Assembly: GCA_050725495.1 (NCBI GenBank)
Contig: JBOHHM010000140.1
Coordinates: forward strand, 1-16,778
Source: JBOHHM01 sp050725495
GTDB lineage: Bacteria > Pseudomonadota > Gammaproteobacteria > Burkholderiales > Burkholderiaceae_C
DNA: 16,778 bases
Reading direction: 5' to 3'
Of the stretch, positions 7,037 to 14,416 are shown piece after piece. The notes beneath the pieces were generated by a model. That model did not search any database. It had not been told where the DNA came from and was given only the letters and a program-made list of their open reading frames with translations. How positions within the stretch are numbered: the stretch's first letter is position 1; each line of letters begins with the position of its first letter. The position numbers and the translations under genes are program-made.

Positions 7037-7969
7037 GTGCATGCTGTTGACAGCGGGGCGTCCGCCATCACTCCTGCGGCCGCCGCACGCAGCCCGGCGC
7101 TGAGCCCTGACATTTCCAAGCCATCGCGGCGCCCGCCCAGCACGATCCTGCTGGTGCTGCCCGCCCTGGTCCTGCTGCTGCCGTTTGTGGTGGCGGTCTT
7201 GTTCGTGCTGCGCTATTCGGTGTCGAGCGAGAGCCAGGCCATCGCCGGTTGGTCGTTCGCTCACTACCAAGCGTTGCTCGAGCCGTTCTTCCTGCGTTCG
7301 GTGGGGCTCACGCTCAAACTGGCCACGCTGAGCACCGTGTTGTGCATGCTGCTGGCTGTGCCGATAGCGATACTGATGGCCGCGGTCGCGCAGCCCTTGT
7401 GGCGGCGTGTCATGACCAGCCTGGTTCTGCTGCCGATGATCCTGAACCTGCTGATCCAGTCATACGGTTGGATGATGGTGCTGGGCCCGACGGGTGCGGC
7501 CAACAGCCTGCTGCTGAAGGCGGGCCTCATCGAACAGCCCGTGCAAATGCTGTTCAACGAGTTCGGCGTGCTGATCGGCTTGGTGCAGACCACGCTGCCG
7601 CTGGCGGTGTTTCCGGTGTTGGGAACGATGCGCGTGATGTCACAGGACTATCTCGAGGCCGCAGGCACCCTGGGGGCCACGCCATGGCGATCGTTCTTCG
7701 ACATCACCCTGCCGCTGCTCAAGCCCGGCTTGATCAGTGCCGCGTCGATCGTGTTTGCGTTCAACGCCAGCGCCTTTGCCATACCGCTGCTGCTGGGTGG
7801 GCGACGCGTGCAGATGATGGGCGTCGCCATCCGCGACATGATCTCGCCGCTGTTCGACTGGGCCGGCGCGTCCGCTGCGGGGGTGGCGCTGATCCTGATC
7901 ACCCTGATCACGATGGCGGTGGCCACCTGGCTGACCACCCACGCTGTGCAACTCAAAGAGGTCCGCTGA
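7037..7969 (+). CDS. ABC transporter permease (PotB-like), importer 1
   Basis: Inner-membrane permease subunit of the binding-protein-dependent type, 310 residues from this start. A cytoplasmic N-terminus rich in Ser/Pro/Ala is followed by a strong first membrane segment (TILLVLPALVLLLPFVV) and about five more. The EAA loop that contacts the ATPase is visible near residue 207 as EAAGTLGATPWRSFFDITLP. Start choice is uncertain: GTG 7037 has a GAAAG 7 nt upstream and lies just after the preceding stop (7026), while an in-frame TTG at 7019 would overlap that stop by 8 nt. The next permease starts in the overlapping TGATG at 7967-7971. Confidence 0.85.
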   Translation: MHAVDSGASAITPAAAARSPALSPDISKPSRRPPSTILLVLPALVLLLPFVVAVLFVLRYSVSSESQAIAGWSFAHYQALLEPFFLRSVGLTLKLATLSTVLCMLLAVPIAILMAAVAQPLWRRVMTSLVLLPMILNLLIQSYGWMMVLGPTGAANSLLLKAGLIEQPVQMLFNEFGVLIGLVQTTLPLAVFPVLGTMRVMSQDYLEAAGTLGATPWRSFFDITLPLLKPGLISAASIVFAFNASAFAIPLLLGGRRVQMMGVAIRDMISPLFDWAGASAAGVALILITLITMAVATWLTTHAVQLKEVR

Positions 7970-8823
7970 TGTCCGTTTCCTTGTGGTCCCGCACGTCCAG
8001 CGGCTCGTTTCGGGGGGTGATGCTGGTGCTCGCCGGCCTGGGCCTGGTCGTCGCCGCGCTGCCCGTGCTCGTGATCGTGGTCATGTCCTTCTCGGGGGAC
8101 GGCAGCCTCGCCTTTCCGCCGCGTTCGCTGTCGCTGCGTTGGTACAGCGCCGCGCTCGACGTGCTGTTCGGCGGCGACAGCGACAGCACGACCTCAGCCT
8201 TCGAATCCTTGGCCACCAGCTTCACTGTCGGCGCCATCACCATGTGCGCAACCACCATGGCCTGCGTCCCCTTGGCCTACGCGCTGGTGCGCCGCGGCGG
8301 GCGGTGGCGCCAGTGGGTGGAATTGCTGTTCACGCTGCCGCTGGTGTTTCCGCTGGTGGTGCTGGGTGTGGCCTATCTGCTGCTGAGCGAAACCTTGACC
8401 CGACAGACCGGAAGCGAACTGGGCCTGCTGCGACTGGCCATCCCGCACATTGTGCTGGCACTTCCGTTCGTGCTGCGCAACTGCCTGAGCGCCATGCACG
8501 GCGTCGGGCGCGACCTCGAAGAAGCGGCGATGTCGCTGGGCGCCTCGCCCCTGCGCGCGGCCATCGACGTCGTCGTGCCGTTGATGAAGCCGGGCATCCT
8601 GGCCGGCCTGATCTTCGCGTTCATCATCTCGTTCAACGAATTCACGATCAGCTTCTTCATGTACACGATCGACGTGCGCACGCTGCCGATTTGGATGTAC
8701 AGCCGTACCGTGTCCTCGCTGGATCCCACCACGCTCGCGATCTCCACACTGATCATCGCACTCGACGTGGCGCTCATCACCTGGGTCGACAAGGTCGTCG
8801 CAGGCAAGGGCAGCTTGTTCTGA
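7969..8823 (+). CDS. ABC transporter permease (PotC-like), importer 1
   Basis: Second membrane subunit, 284 residues, with about six hydrophobic segments starting with GVMLVLAGLGLVVAALPVLV. The PotC-type periplasmic segment AFPPRSLSLRWYSAAL follows the first membrane segment. The EAA loop begins at E185 (EAAMSLGASPLRAAIDVVVP), followed by FIISFNEFTISFF, typical of polyamine-class PotC proteins. The start ATG overlaps the preceding stop by one base (TGATG), a sign of translational coupling. It should pair with the preceding permease as a heterodimer. Confidence 0.87.
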   Translation: MSVSLWSRTSSGSFRGVMLVLAGLGLVVAALPVLVIVVMSFSGDGSLAFPPRSLSLRWYSAALDVLFGGDSDSTTSAFESLATSFTVGAITMCATTMACVPLAYALVRRGGRWRQWVELLFTLPLVFPLVVLGVAYLLLSETLTRQTGSELGLLRLAIPHIVLALPFVLRNCLSAMHGVGRDLEEAAMSLGASPLRAAIDVVVPLMKPGILAGLIFAFIISFNEFTISFFMYTIDVRTLPIWMYSRTVSSLDPTTLAISTLIIALDVALITWVDKVVAGKGSLF

Positions 8824-8850
8824 ACCCCGGATCACACCACACAGTCCACC

Positions 8851-9942
8851 ATGCCTACACCCAACATCATGACGCCCACGCAGACCAGCCATCTGGACAT
8901 CCGCGGCCTGGGCAAGCGCTTTGGCAGCAACGACGCGCTGGCCGACGTCAACCTCTGCATCAAACGCGGCGAATTCGTTTGCCTGCTCGGCCCGTCGGGC
9001 TGCGGCAAGACCACGCTGCTGCGCATCATTGCCGGCTTCGAAAGGGCCGACCGCGGCCACCTGCTGCTCGAGGGCCGCGACATCACCGAACTGCCGCCGC
9101 ACCAGCGGGGCTTCGGCATGGTGTTCCAGTCCCTGGCCCTGTTTCCGCACATGAGCGTGGCCGACAACATCGGCTACGGCATGAAGCTGCGCGGCACCGC
9201 AGCGGCGCAGCGGCGGCGCCGCGTCGAGGAGCTGCTGGAGGTGGTGCAGCTGCCGGCCATCGCCAACCGGCCGGTCTCGGCACTGTCCGGCGGCCAGCGC
9301 CAGCGAGTGGCCATCGCGCGCGCCCTGGCCGTGCCGCCTCAGCTGTTCCTGCTCGACGAGCCCCTGTCAGCGCTGGACGCGCAATTGCGCGACAGCATGC
9401 AGATCGAGTTGCGCCAGTTGCAGCAGCGCTTTGGCGTGACCACCGTGGTCGTCACGCACGACCAGACCGAAGCCATGATGCTGGCCGACCGCCTGGTGGT
9501 CATGAAGCAGGGCCGCGTGCAGCAATGCGACACGCCGACCGAGGTGTACCGCCGACCTGCCAATGCCTTCGTGGCCGAGTTTCTTGGCGCAGCCAACCTG
9601 TTGCCCGGGACCGTGCAGGCCGACGGCACCGTGCAGGTCTTGGGTGCACCCCTTGAGGCGGGCACCAGCCTGGCGGCCGGAAGCCCGGTGACCTTGGCCG
9701 TGCGCGCGCAAGACGTGCGCCTGCGCGCCCTCGGCACCGACGCTGGAGCGGCCGGGCACGCCGTGGGCGATATCGAATTCGTGCGCGACCTGGGGCCAGA
9801 AGCCGAACTGATCGTGCGCTGCGGTGCCGATCGCCTGCGCTGCCGAAGCGCAGAGACCGCTTTGCGGCAGGCCGGCGTGGGCCAAAAAGTCGCCGTGCAC
9901 ATCGACGCCCAGCGCTGCACGGTGTTTGCTGCGCATGCCTGA
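8851..9942 (+). CDS. ABC transporter ATP-binding protein (PotA-like), importer 1
   Basis: ATPase subunit, 363 residues. Walker A GPSGCGKT is at 47-54, Q-loop Q93 (VFQSLALF), signature LSGGQ at 145-149, Walker B LFLLDE at 165-170 and switch His H203 (VVVTHD), so it should be active. The C-terminal part (about 240-363) is a TOBE-type regulatory domain typical of PotA/MalK-class proteins. There are two in-frame ATG codons, 8851 and 8869, and neither has a good ribosome binding site; both precede the conserved LDIRGLGKRFG. It closes importer 1, and its stop sits in the ribosome binding site of the next gene. Confidence 0.9.
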   Translation: MPTPNIMTPTQTSHLDIRGLGKRFGSNDALADVNLCIKRGEFVCLLGPSGCGKTTLLRIIAGFERADRGHLLLEGRDITELPPHQRGFGMVFQSLALFPHMSVADNIGYGMKLRGTAAAQRRRRVEELLEVVQLPAIANRPVSALSGGQRQRVAIARALAVPPQLFLLDEPLSALDAQLRDSMQIELRQLQQRFGVTTVVVTHDQTEAMMLADRLVVMKQGRVQQCDTPTEVYRRPANAFVAEFLGAANLLPGTVQADGTVQVLGAPLEAGTSLAAGSPVTLAVRAQDVRLRALGTDAGAAGHAVGDIEFVRDLGPEAELIVRCGADRLRCRSAETALRQAGVGQKVAVHIDAQRCTVFAAHA

Positions 9943-9946
9943 AGGG
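9941..9946 (+). promoter_or_regulatory. Ribosome binding site overlapping the preceding stop codon
   Basis: GAAGGG, 8 nt before ATG 9955, shares bases with the TGA stop (9940-9942) of the ATPase gene. This ties translation of the importer and the catabolic enzyme together. Confidence 0.5.
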
Positions 9947-9954
9947 CCAAGGCC

Positions 9955-10971
9955 ATGACGACCACTGCACCCCTGTTCCTGAACGCGCAGGCCGTGACCC
10001 AGGCCCTGCCCTGGCAAGCCTTGATTGACTGCCTGCAGCAGGCGTTCCGCCTGGCCGATGCGGCCGTGCCTGAACGACTGCACTACAAGCTGAGCGGCGC
10101 CGCCACCGGCGCGCCGACGCTGCTCGTGATGCCCGCCTGGAGCGCCAGCCTGGGCGTGGGCACCAAGCTGGTCACGGTGTTCCCCGAGAACGCGCGCGCC
10201 GGCCTGCCGTCCATCCACGGCCTGTATATCTTGATGGACCCGCACCATGGCCAAACCCTGGCGGTCCTGGACGGCGGCGAGCTGACCGCACGCCGGACAG
10301 CGGCGGCATCGGCACTGGCCAGCCGCTACCTCTCGCGCCCAGACAGCCGTTGCCTGCTGATGGTGGGCGCCGGACGTCAGGCGCGAAACTTGCCGCTCGC
10401 GCATGCCAGCGTGCGACCGATCGAACGCGTCCTCGTCTGGAACCGTTCGCAGCAAGAGGCACGCGAGGCCGTGCAGTCGCTGCAGGCCCAGGGTCTGCAC
10501 GCCGAGATCGCGCCGTCGCTGCCCGAAGCAGCGGCACAGGCTGACATCATCAGCTGCGCGACCCTGTCGACCGAGCCCTTGTTGGCCGGAGAATGGCTGC
10601 GCCCAGGCACCCATGTCGACCTGGTCGGTGCCTTCACGCCTGCGATGCGCGAGAGCGACGACCGCGTCTTCGAACGCGCTCACGCCGTGTGGTGCGATAC
10701 CCGCGACGGGGCGTTCAGCGAGGCCGGCGACATCGTTCAGGCCGTGAAGAGCGGCGCCTTCGACCCCGCGCGTTTGGCCGGCGATTTGGCCACACTGTGC
10801 CGTGAGCCAGACCGTGCACGCCGCAGCGCAGACGACATCACCGTCTTCAAGTCGGTGGGCATGGCGCTGGAGGATCTGGCCGCTGCCCGCCTGTGCGTCG
10901 ATCAATACACCACCGCTGGCGCAGCGCAGTCAACGCAGCCGGCAAGTTTTCCTTCCAGAGACCCATCATGA
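9955..10971 (+). CDS. Ornithine cyclodeaminase/mu-crystallin family, likely cyclic-ketimine (pyrroline-2-carboxylate) reductase
   Basis: NAD(P)-dependent enzyme of 338 residues. Visible features are the substrate-binding Lys K71 (GVGTKLVTVFPEN), Arg at 113-114 (TARRTAAASA), the Rossmann motif VGAGRQAR (137-144) and VDLVGAFTPAMRESDD (221-236). True ornithine cyclodeaminase (Pseudomonas putida) has GGD with catalytic Asp228 in the last segment; here that position reads Phe (F227). Members with VGAFTP-MRE-DD are, to my knowledge, mostly reductases of pyrroline-2-carboxylate or piperideine-2-carboxylate. I therefore infer imine reduction (to proline or pipecolate) rather than ornithine cyclisation. 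The last 15 or so residues are Ser/Gln/Pro-rich and probably disordered. Its stop overlaps the ureohydrolase start as ATGA, so the two are probably used together. Confidence 0.82.
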   Translation: MTTTAPLFLNAQAVTQALPWQALIDCLQQAFRLADAAVPERLHYKLSGAATGAPTLLVMPAWSASLGVGTKLVTVFPENARAGLPSIHGLYILMDPHHGQTLAVLDGGELTARRTAAASALASRYLSRPDSRCLLMVGAGRQARNLPLAHASVRPIERVLVWNRSQQEAREAVQSLQAQGLHAEIAPSLPEAAAQADIISCATLSTEPLLAGEWLRPGTHVDLVGAFTPAMRESDDRVFERAHAVWCDTRDGAFSEAGDIVQAVKSGAFDPARLAGDLATLCREPDRARRSADDITVFKSVGMALEDLAAARLCVDQYTTAGAAQSTQPASFPSRDPS

Positions 10972-12035
10972 GCTTCGACCCACGCCACCTCGCGCGCTTG
11001 CGAGACCGCTACGCCAACGCCTCGGGCAGCGGCATCTTCGATCCCCAGTTCAAGGCTGTCGCCGATCGCATCTTCAGCAGTTCCGACCGCCGCAAGTGGC
11101 CCTTCGCCGATGTCGCCACTTTTCTCGATGCGCCCTATCGGCCCGACGCGCTGGCCCAGCAGCCCTTCGACTTCGCTGGCCTCGACGTGGCGCTGATCGG
11201 TGTGCCCATGGACTTGGGCGTGACCAATCGCGCCGGCGCCCGCTTGGGGCCACGTGCCGTGCGCGCGATCGAGCGCATCGGGCCGTACGAGCATGCGCTG
11301 CGGGTGGCACCGCTGACCTGCCTGAGAGCCGCCGACGTCGGCGACGTGCCGATGCGCAGCCGCTACAGCCTGGCCGACTGCCATGCCGACATCGAGGACT
11401 GCTTTGCCCAGGTGGTGAAGGCCGGCGTGATCCCGCTCGCCGTCGGCGGCGACCATTCCATCACCGGCTCGATCCTGAAAGCCGTGGGGCGCGATCGGCC
11501 TGTGGGCATGGTCCATCTGGACGCCCATTGCGACACCGCAGGGATCTATGAAGGCTCGAAGTTCCACCATGGCGGCCCGTTCCGAGAGGCGGTGCTGGCA
11601 GGCGCGCTCGATCCGCATCGCTGCATCCAGATCGGCATTCGTGGCGGCGCAGAATACCTGTGGGAGTTCTCGTTCGACTCCGGCATGACGGTGATCCACG
11701 CCGAGGAATTCACGCGTCTGGGCCTGGCCGAGGTGATCCGGCGCGCACGCGAGGTCGTCGGCGACGGGCCGACCTATGTCACCTTCGACGTGGATTGCCT
11801 CGACCCCGTCTACGCGCCGGGCACCGGCACGCCCGAGGTCGGCGGACTCAGCTCGCGCGAAGTGCTGGAATTGCTGCGCGGCCTGGCGGGGCTGAACATC
11901 GTGGGCGGCGACGTGATGGAGGTGGCGCCGCAACACGACCCCACAAGCAACACCGCCCAGATCGGCGCCCAGGTGTTGTTCGAGATCCTGTGCCTGGTTG
12001 CGCTGTCGCCGCCCTTCGCGCGACGCGCCGCCTGA
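10968..12035 (+). CDS. Agmatinase-like ureohydrolase, substrate uncertain
   Basis: Manganese-type ureohydrolase, which splits a guanidino group to urea and an amine; cytoplasmic. The product is 355 residues, about 50 longer than E. coli agmatinase because of an N-terminal extension (1-70). All six metal ligands are present: H163 (GGDHS), D185, H187 and D189 (LDAHCD), D274 and D276 (FDVDCLDP). HHGGPFREAV (200-209), at the usual substrate-loop position, is also present. ATG 10968 overlaps the upstream stop as ATGA. Lying between two polyamine-class importers and next to a cyclic-imine reductase, it probably acts on an imported guanidino compound. Agmatine, 4-guanidinobutyrate, 3-guanidinopropionate and 2-oxo-5-guanidinovalerate are all possible, as is guanidine itself. 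I do not assign speB or gbuA. Confidence 0.88.
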   Translation: MSFDPRHLARLRDRYANASGSGIFDPQFKAVADRIFSSSDRRKWPFADVATFLDAPYRPDALAQQPFDFAGLDVALIGVPMDLGVTNRAGARLGPRAVRAIERIGPYEHALRVAPLTCLRAADVGDVPMRSRYSLADCHADIEDCFAQVVKAGVIPLAVGGDHSITGSILKAVGRDRPVGMVHLDAHCDTAGIYEGSKFHHGGPFREAVLAGALDPHRCIQIGIRGGAEYLWEFSFDSGMTVIHAEEFTRLGLAEVIRRAREVVGDGPTYVTFDVDCLDPVYAPGTGTPEVGGLSSREVLELLRGLAGLNIVGGDVMEVAPQHDPTSNTAQIGAQVLFEILCLVALSPPFARRAA

Positions 12036-12156
12036 CATGCAAGAAAGCTCATCATCGATGTCCCGCCGCTGCTCTGCGATGAACGAGTCCTCTATGAACG
12101 GCGCTATGACCTCTGCGCGAGGATCGGCGTCGGGAGCGAGCTGGCAATGCCCGATA

Positions 12157-12186
12157 TTCAAGCGCAACGCCGCGCAGTAGTATGTT
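12157..12186 (+). promoter_or_regulatory. Possible promoter for the second importer operon
   Basis: TTCAAG (12157-12162) and TATGTT (12181-12186) are 18 nt apart, with an overlapping alternative -10, TAGTAT, at 12178. Both match the sigma-70 consensus only partly. The position, about 45 nt before the next start, is right for a promoter. Confidence 0.25.
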
Positions 12187-12202
12187 CAGTTGCGGCGCGG
12201 CG
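12168..12202. repeat. Perfect 8-bp inverted repeat around the candidate -10
   Basis: CGCCGCGC (12168-12175) and GCGCGGCG (12195-12202) are exact reverse complements separated by 19 nt. They bracket the TAGTATGTT that looks like a -10 element. It may be an operator or leader hairpin, or chance in GC-rich DNA. It lies in the longest gene-free stretch of the window, 12036-12229; nothing else convincing was found there. Confidence 0.35.
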
Positions 12203-12217
12203 AAGCACTGAAGATGC

Positions 12218-12223
12218 AAGGAG
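12218..12223 (+). promoter_or_regulatory. Ribosome binding site of the second binding protein
   Basis: AAGGAG, 6 nt before ATG 12230, is a strong match that fixes the start. Confidence 0.65.
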
Positions 12224-12229
12224 ACTGAA

Positions 12230-13318
12230 ATGACCCAACACCATCACAAGCAGCTCGATCGCCGATCTGTCCTCGGCGCCGGCCTGGCCGCCGCATCCCA
12301 GCTCATGGCACCCGCCTTGCTGCATGCCCAGACCCGCTCGCTCAAGGTCGGCGTCTACGGCGGCTACTTCAAGAAGTCGTTCGACAAACACATCTTCCCC
12401 GCCTTCACCAAGGCCACCGGCATCGAGGTGGAATCGGTGGCCGAGCCGACCGGCGAAGCCTGGCTGGTGCAACTGGAACAGACAGCGCGTGCCAACCAGG
12501 CGCCGGCCGACGTGTCGATGATGGGCCAGGTGGCCCTTCTCAAAGGGCAGGCCACCAAGCTTTGGGCGCCGCTCGATCTGGCGAAGATCCCCAACGCCGG
12601 CGCGCTGCAGGATCGCTTCATCCAGAAATACCCCGATGGTCGCGTGGCGGGCATCGGCGCCGTGTCCTGGTACATCACGCTGGTCAGCAACACCAAGGCC
12701 TACCCCAGCGCACCGCAGTCCTGGGCCGCGCTATGGGATCCGGCCAACAAGGACAAGCTGGGCCTGCTGGCCCTGGTCTCGAACTCGTTCCTGCTGGAGG
12801 TGACGGCCAAGACCTTTTTCGGCGGCACCAAGGCACTCGACACCGAGGCCGGCCAGCTCAAGGCCTTCAAGAAACTCGCCGAGCTGAAGTCGAATGTGCG
12901 CCTGTGGTACCGCGACGAAGCCCAGTTCGAGCAGGCGCTGAAGTCGGGCGAGATCCCTTTGGGCCAGTACTACCACGACGTGACGGGTCTGGCGGCCACG
13001 GAGGGGCACCCGGTGCGATCCACCTTCCCCAAGGAAGGCGGCATCCTGGACTCGGGCTCCTGGGTCGTCTCGCGCGCGTCGAAGAAGACCGAGGAGGCGC
13101 ATGCGTTCATCAACTTCGTCTGCCAGCCCGCCATCCAGGCGCTGATGTCGCGCCAGATCGGCACCTCCCCGACGGTCAAGCGCAACCTGCTCGACCTCAG
13201 CGAGAAGGAGTTCGCCGCAGTGTCATCTGAAATCGATCCGATCGTGCCGCGCTACGACCTGTACCAGACTCGCTCCGACTGGCTGAACGAGCAATGGACC
13301 CGGTTGATCGCAGGATGA
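12230..13318 (+). CDS. Polyamine/opine-type ABC transporter substrate-binding protein (PotD-like), importer 2
   Basis: Periplasmic solute-binding protein, 362 residues. The N-terminus carries twin arginines (LDRRSVLGAG, RR at 11-12), a hydrophobic Ala/Leu stretch and a cleavage site after LHA (residue 33), suggesting Tat export. The mature part has VGVYGGYFKKSFDKHIFPAF, typical of the spermidine/putrescine-binding class, then APADVSMMGQ, GAVSWYITLVSNTKAYP and SWAALWDPANKDKLG. It is only loosely similar to the importer 1 binding protein, so it is not a recent copy and may bind a different solute. It is the first gene of a binding protein, ATPase, permease, permease set. Confidence 0.86.
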   Translation: MTQHHHKQLDRRSVLGAGLAAASQLMAPALLHAQTRSLKVGVYGGYFKKSFDKHIFPAFTKATGIEVESVAEPTGEAWLVQLEQTARANQAPADVSMMGQVALLKGQATKLWAPLDLAKIPNAGALQDRFIQKYPDGRVAGIGAVSWYITLVSNTKAYPSAPQSWAALWDPANKDKLGLLALVSNSFLLEVTAKTFFGGTKALDTEAGQLKAFKKLAELKSNVRLWYRDEAQFEQALKSGEIPLGQYYHDVTGLAATEGHPVRSTFPKEGGILDSGSWVVSRASKKTEEAHAFINFVCQPAIQALMSRQIGTSPTVKRNLLDLSEKEFAAVSSEIDPIVPRYDLYQTRSDWLNEQWTRLIAG

Positions 13319-13366
13319 GCGCAGAGACGGTCCATCACGGGCTGTTCGGGCATGGCGAGCGAGCAC

Positions 13367-13373
13367 AGAGGTG
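13367..13373 (+). promoter_or_regulatory. Ribosome binding site that chooses the second ATPase start
   Basis: AGAGGTG lies 8 nt before ATG 13382. The in-frame ATG at 13352 has no such site, so the shorter product is favoured. Confidence 0.55.
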
Positions 13374-13381
13374 ACACAACG

Positions 13382-14416
13382 ATGACAGGACTGGTCCTGC
13401 GGGACATTTCCAAGCGATTTGGCACCACCACGGTCGTCGACCAGGTGCAGTTGACGGTGCCCGAGGGCAGCTTCGTGTGCATGCTGGGCCCCTCGGGCTG
13501 CGGCAAGACCACGCTGCTGCGCATGATCGCGGGGCTGGAAGCCCCCGGCACGGGGGCCATCTGGCTCGACGGCGAGGATGTCACCGCCGTGCCAACGCAC
13601 CAGCGCAACCTGGGCATGGTATTTCAGTCTCTGGCCCTGTTTCCGCACCTGAGCGTGGGCGAGAACATTGCGTACCCCCTGCGCATCCGGGGCCGCTCGC
13701 GCGCCGAGCAGGCGCAGCGCACCGAGGAACTGCTGAACCTGATCCACCTGCCGGGCTATGGCGACCGGCCGATCGCCAAGCTCTCGGGCGGGCAGCGCCA
13801 GCGGGTGGCGATCGCGCGTGCGCTCGCGCTCTCACCCAAGCTGTTCCTGCTCGACGAGCCGCTGTCGGCGCTCGACGCCAAGCTGCGCGAAGCCATGCAG
13901 GTCGAACTTCGGCAGCTGCAGCAACGACTGGGCATCACCACCATCGTGGTGACGCACGACCAACGCGAGGCCATGACCATGGCCGACCTGGTGGTGGTGA
14001 TGGGCGAGGGACGCATCCGCCAGGTGGCCGCCCCGATCGAGATCTATCGCCATCCGGCCGATGCCTTCGTCGCCGATTTCATCGGCTCGACCAACCTGAT
14101 CGAGCTGCAGCTCGATGCGAACGGCCGCGCCTGGGCGTTCGGCTGCGCGCTGCCCGGCGTGCTCGCCCAGGGTTCAGGCCGCGCGACCTTGTCGATCCGG
14201 CCAGAAGACCTGCAGCTCAGCACACCCCAGGACGGCGCCCTGGTCGGCCGGGTCAGCTTCGTGCGCGATCTGGGGGCCACGATCGAGACCTTCGTCGAGG
14301 TCGGCAGCAAGGTGCTCGTCGCAGTGACGACGCCGCGCGCGCGCGCACGCACGCAGCCCGGCGATGCCGTGGGCGTGGTGCTGCCACCGGAGAACTGTGT
14401 GGTACTGCCGTCATGA
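13382..14416 (+). CDS. ABC transporter ATP-binding protein (PotA-like), importer 2
   Basis: ATPase subunit of 344 residues. Walker A GPSGCGKT is at 36-43, Q-loop Q82, signature LSGGQ at 134-138, Walker B LFLLDE at 154-159 and switch His H192 (VVTHD). A TOBE-type C-terminal domain follows (about 230-344; SIRPEDLQL, VSFVRDLGATIETFVEV). The start is ATG 13382, giving MTGLVLRDISKRFG. The core resembles the importer 1 ATPase closely, but the C-terminal regulatory parts differ. The stop overlaps the next permease start as ATGA (14413-14416). Confidence 0.92.
   Translation: MTGLVLRDISKRFGTTTVVDQVQLTVPEGSFVCMLGPSGCGKTTLLRMIAGLEAPGTGAIWLDGEDVTAVPTHQRNLGMVFQSLALFPHLSVGENIAYPLRIRGRSRAEQAQRTEELLNLIHLPGYGDRPIAKLSGGQRQRVAIARALALSPKLFLLDEPLSALDAKLREAMQVELRQLQQRLGITTIVVTHDQREAMTMADLVVVMGEGRIRQVAAPIEIYRHPADAFVADFIGSTNLIELQLDANGRAWAFGCALPGVLAQGSGRATLSIRPEDLQLSTPQDGALVGRVSFVRDLGATIETFVEVGSKVLVAVTTPRARARTQPGDAVGVVLPPENCVVLPS

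Noticed and set aside
8194..9150. - strand open frame (318 codons) opposite permease 2 and the ATPase
   Set aside because: Low-complexity, Gln/Ala/Arg/Asp/His-rich translation with no motif; a shadow of the + strand genes.
7983..9656. + strand open frame (557 codons) overlapping permease 2 and the ATPase in another frame
   Set aside because: The translation is Arg/His/Pro-rich and unlike any protein, while the other frame encodes intact transporter subunits.
9367..10905. Long open frame on the - strand (512 codons) across the ATPase and cyclodeaminase genes
   Set aside because: It spans two clearly coding + strand genes, has no known domain and shows antisense-type composition.
9955..12035. 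Simple arginine-to-proline pathway through arginase and ornithine cyclodeaminase
   Set aside because: The cyclodeaminase homolog lacks the catalytic Asp and the ureohydrolase looks agmatinase-like rather than arginase, so this reading is less likely, though not excluded.
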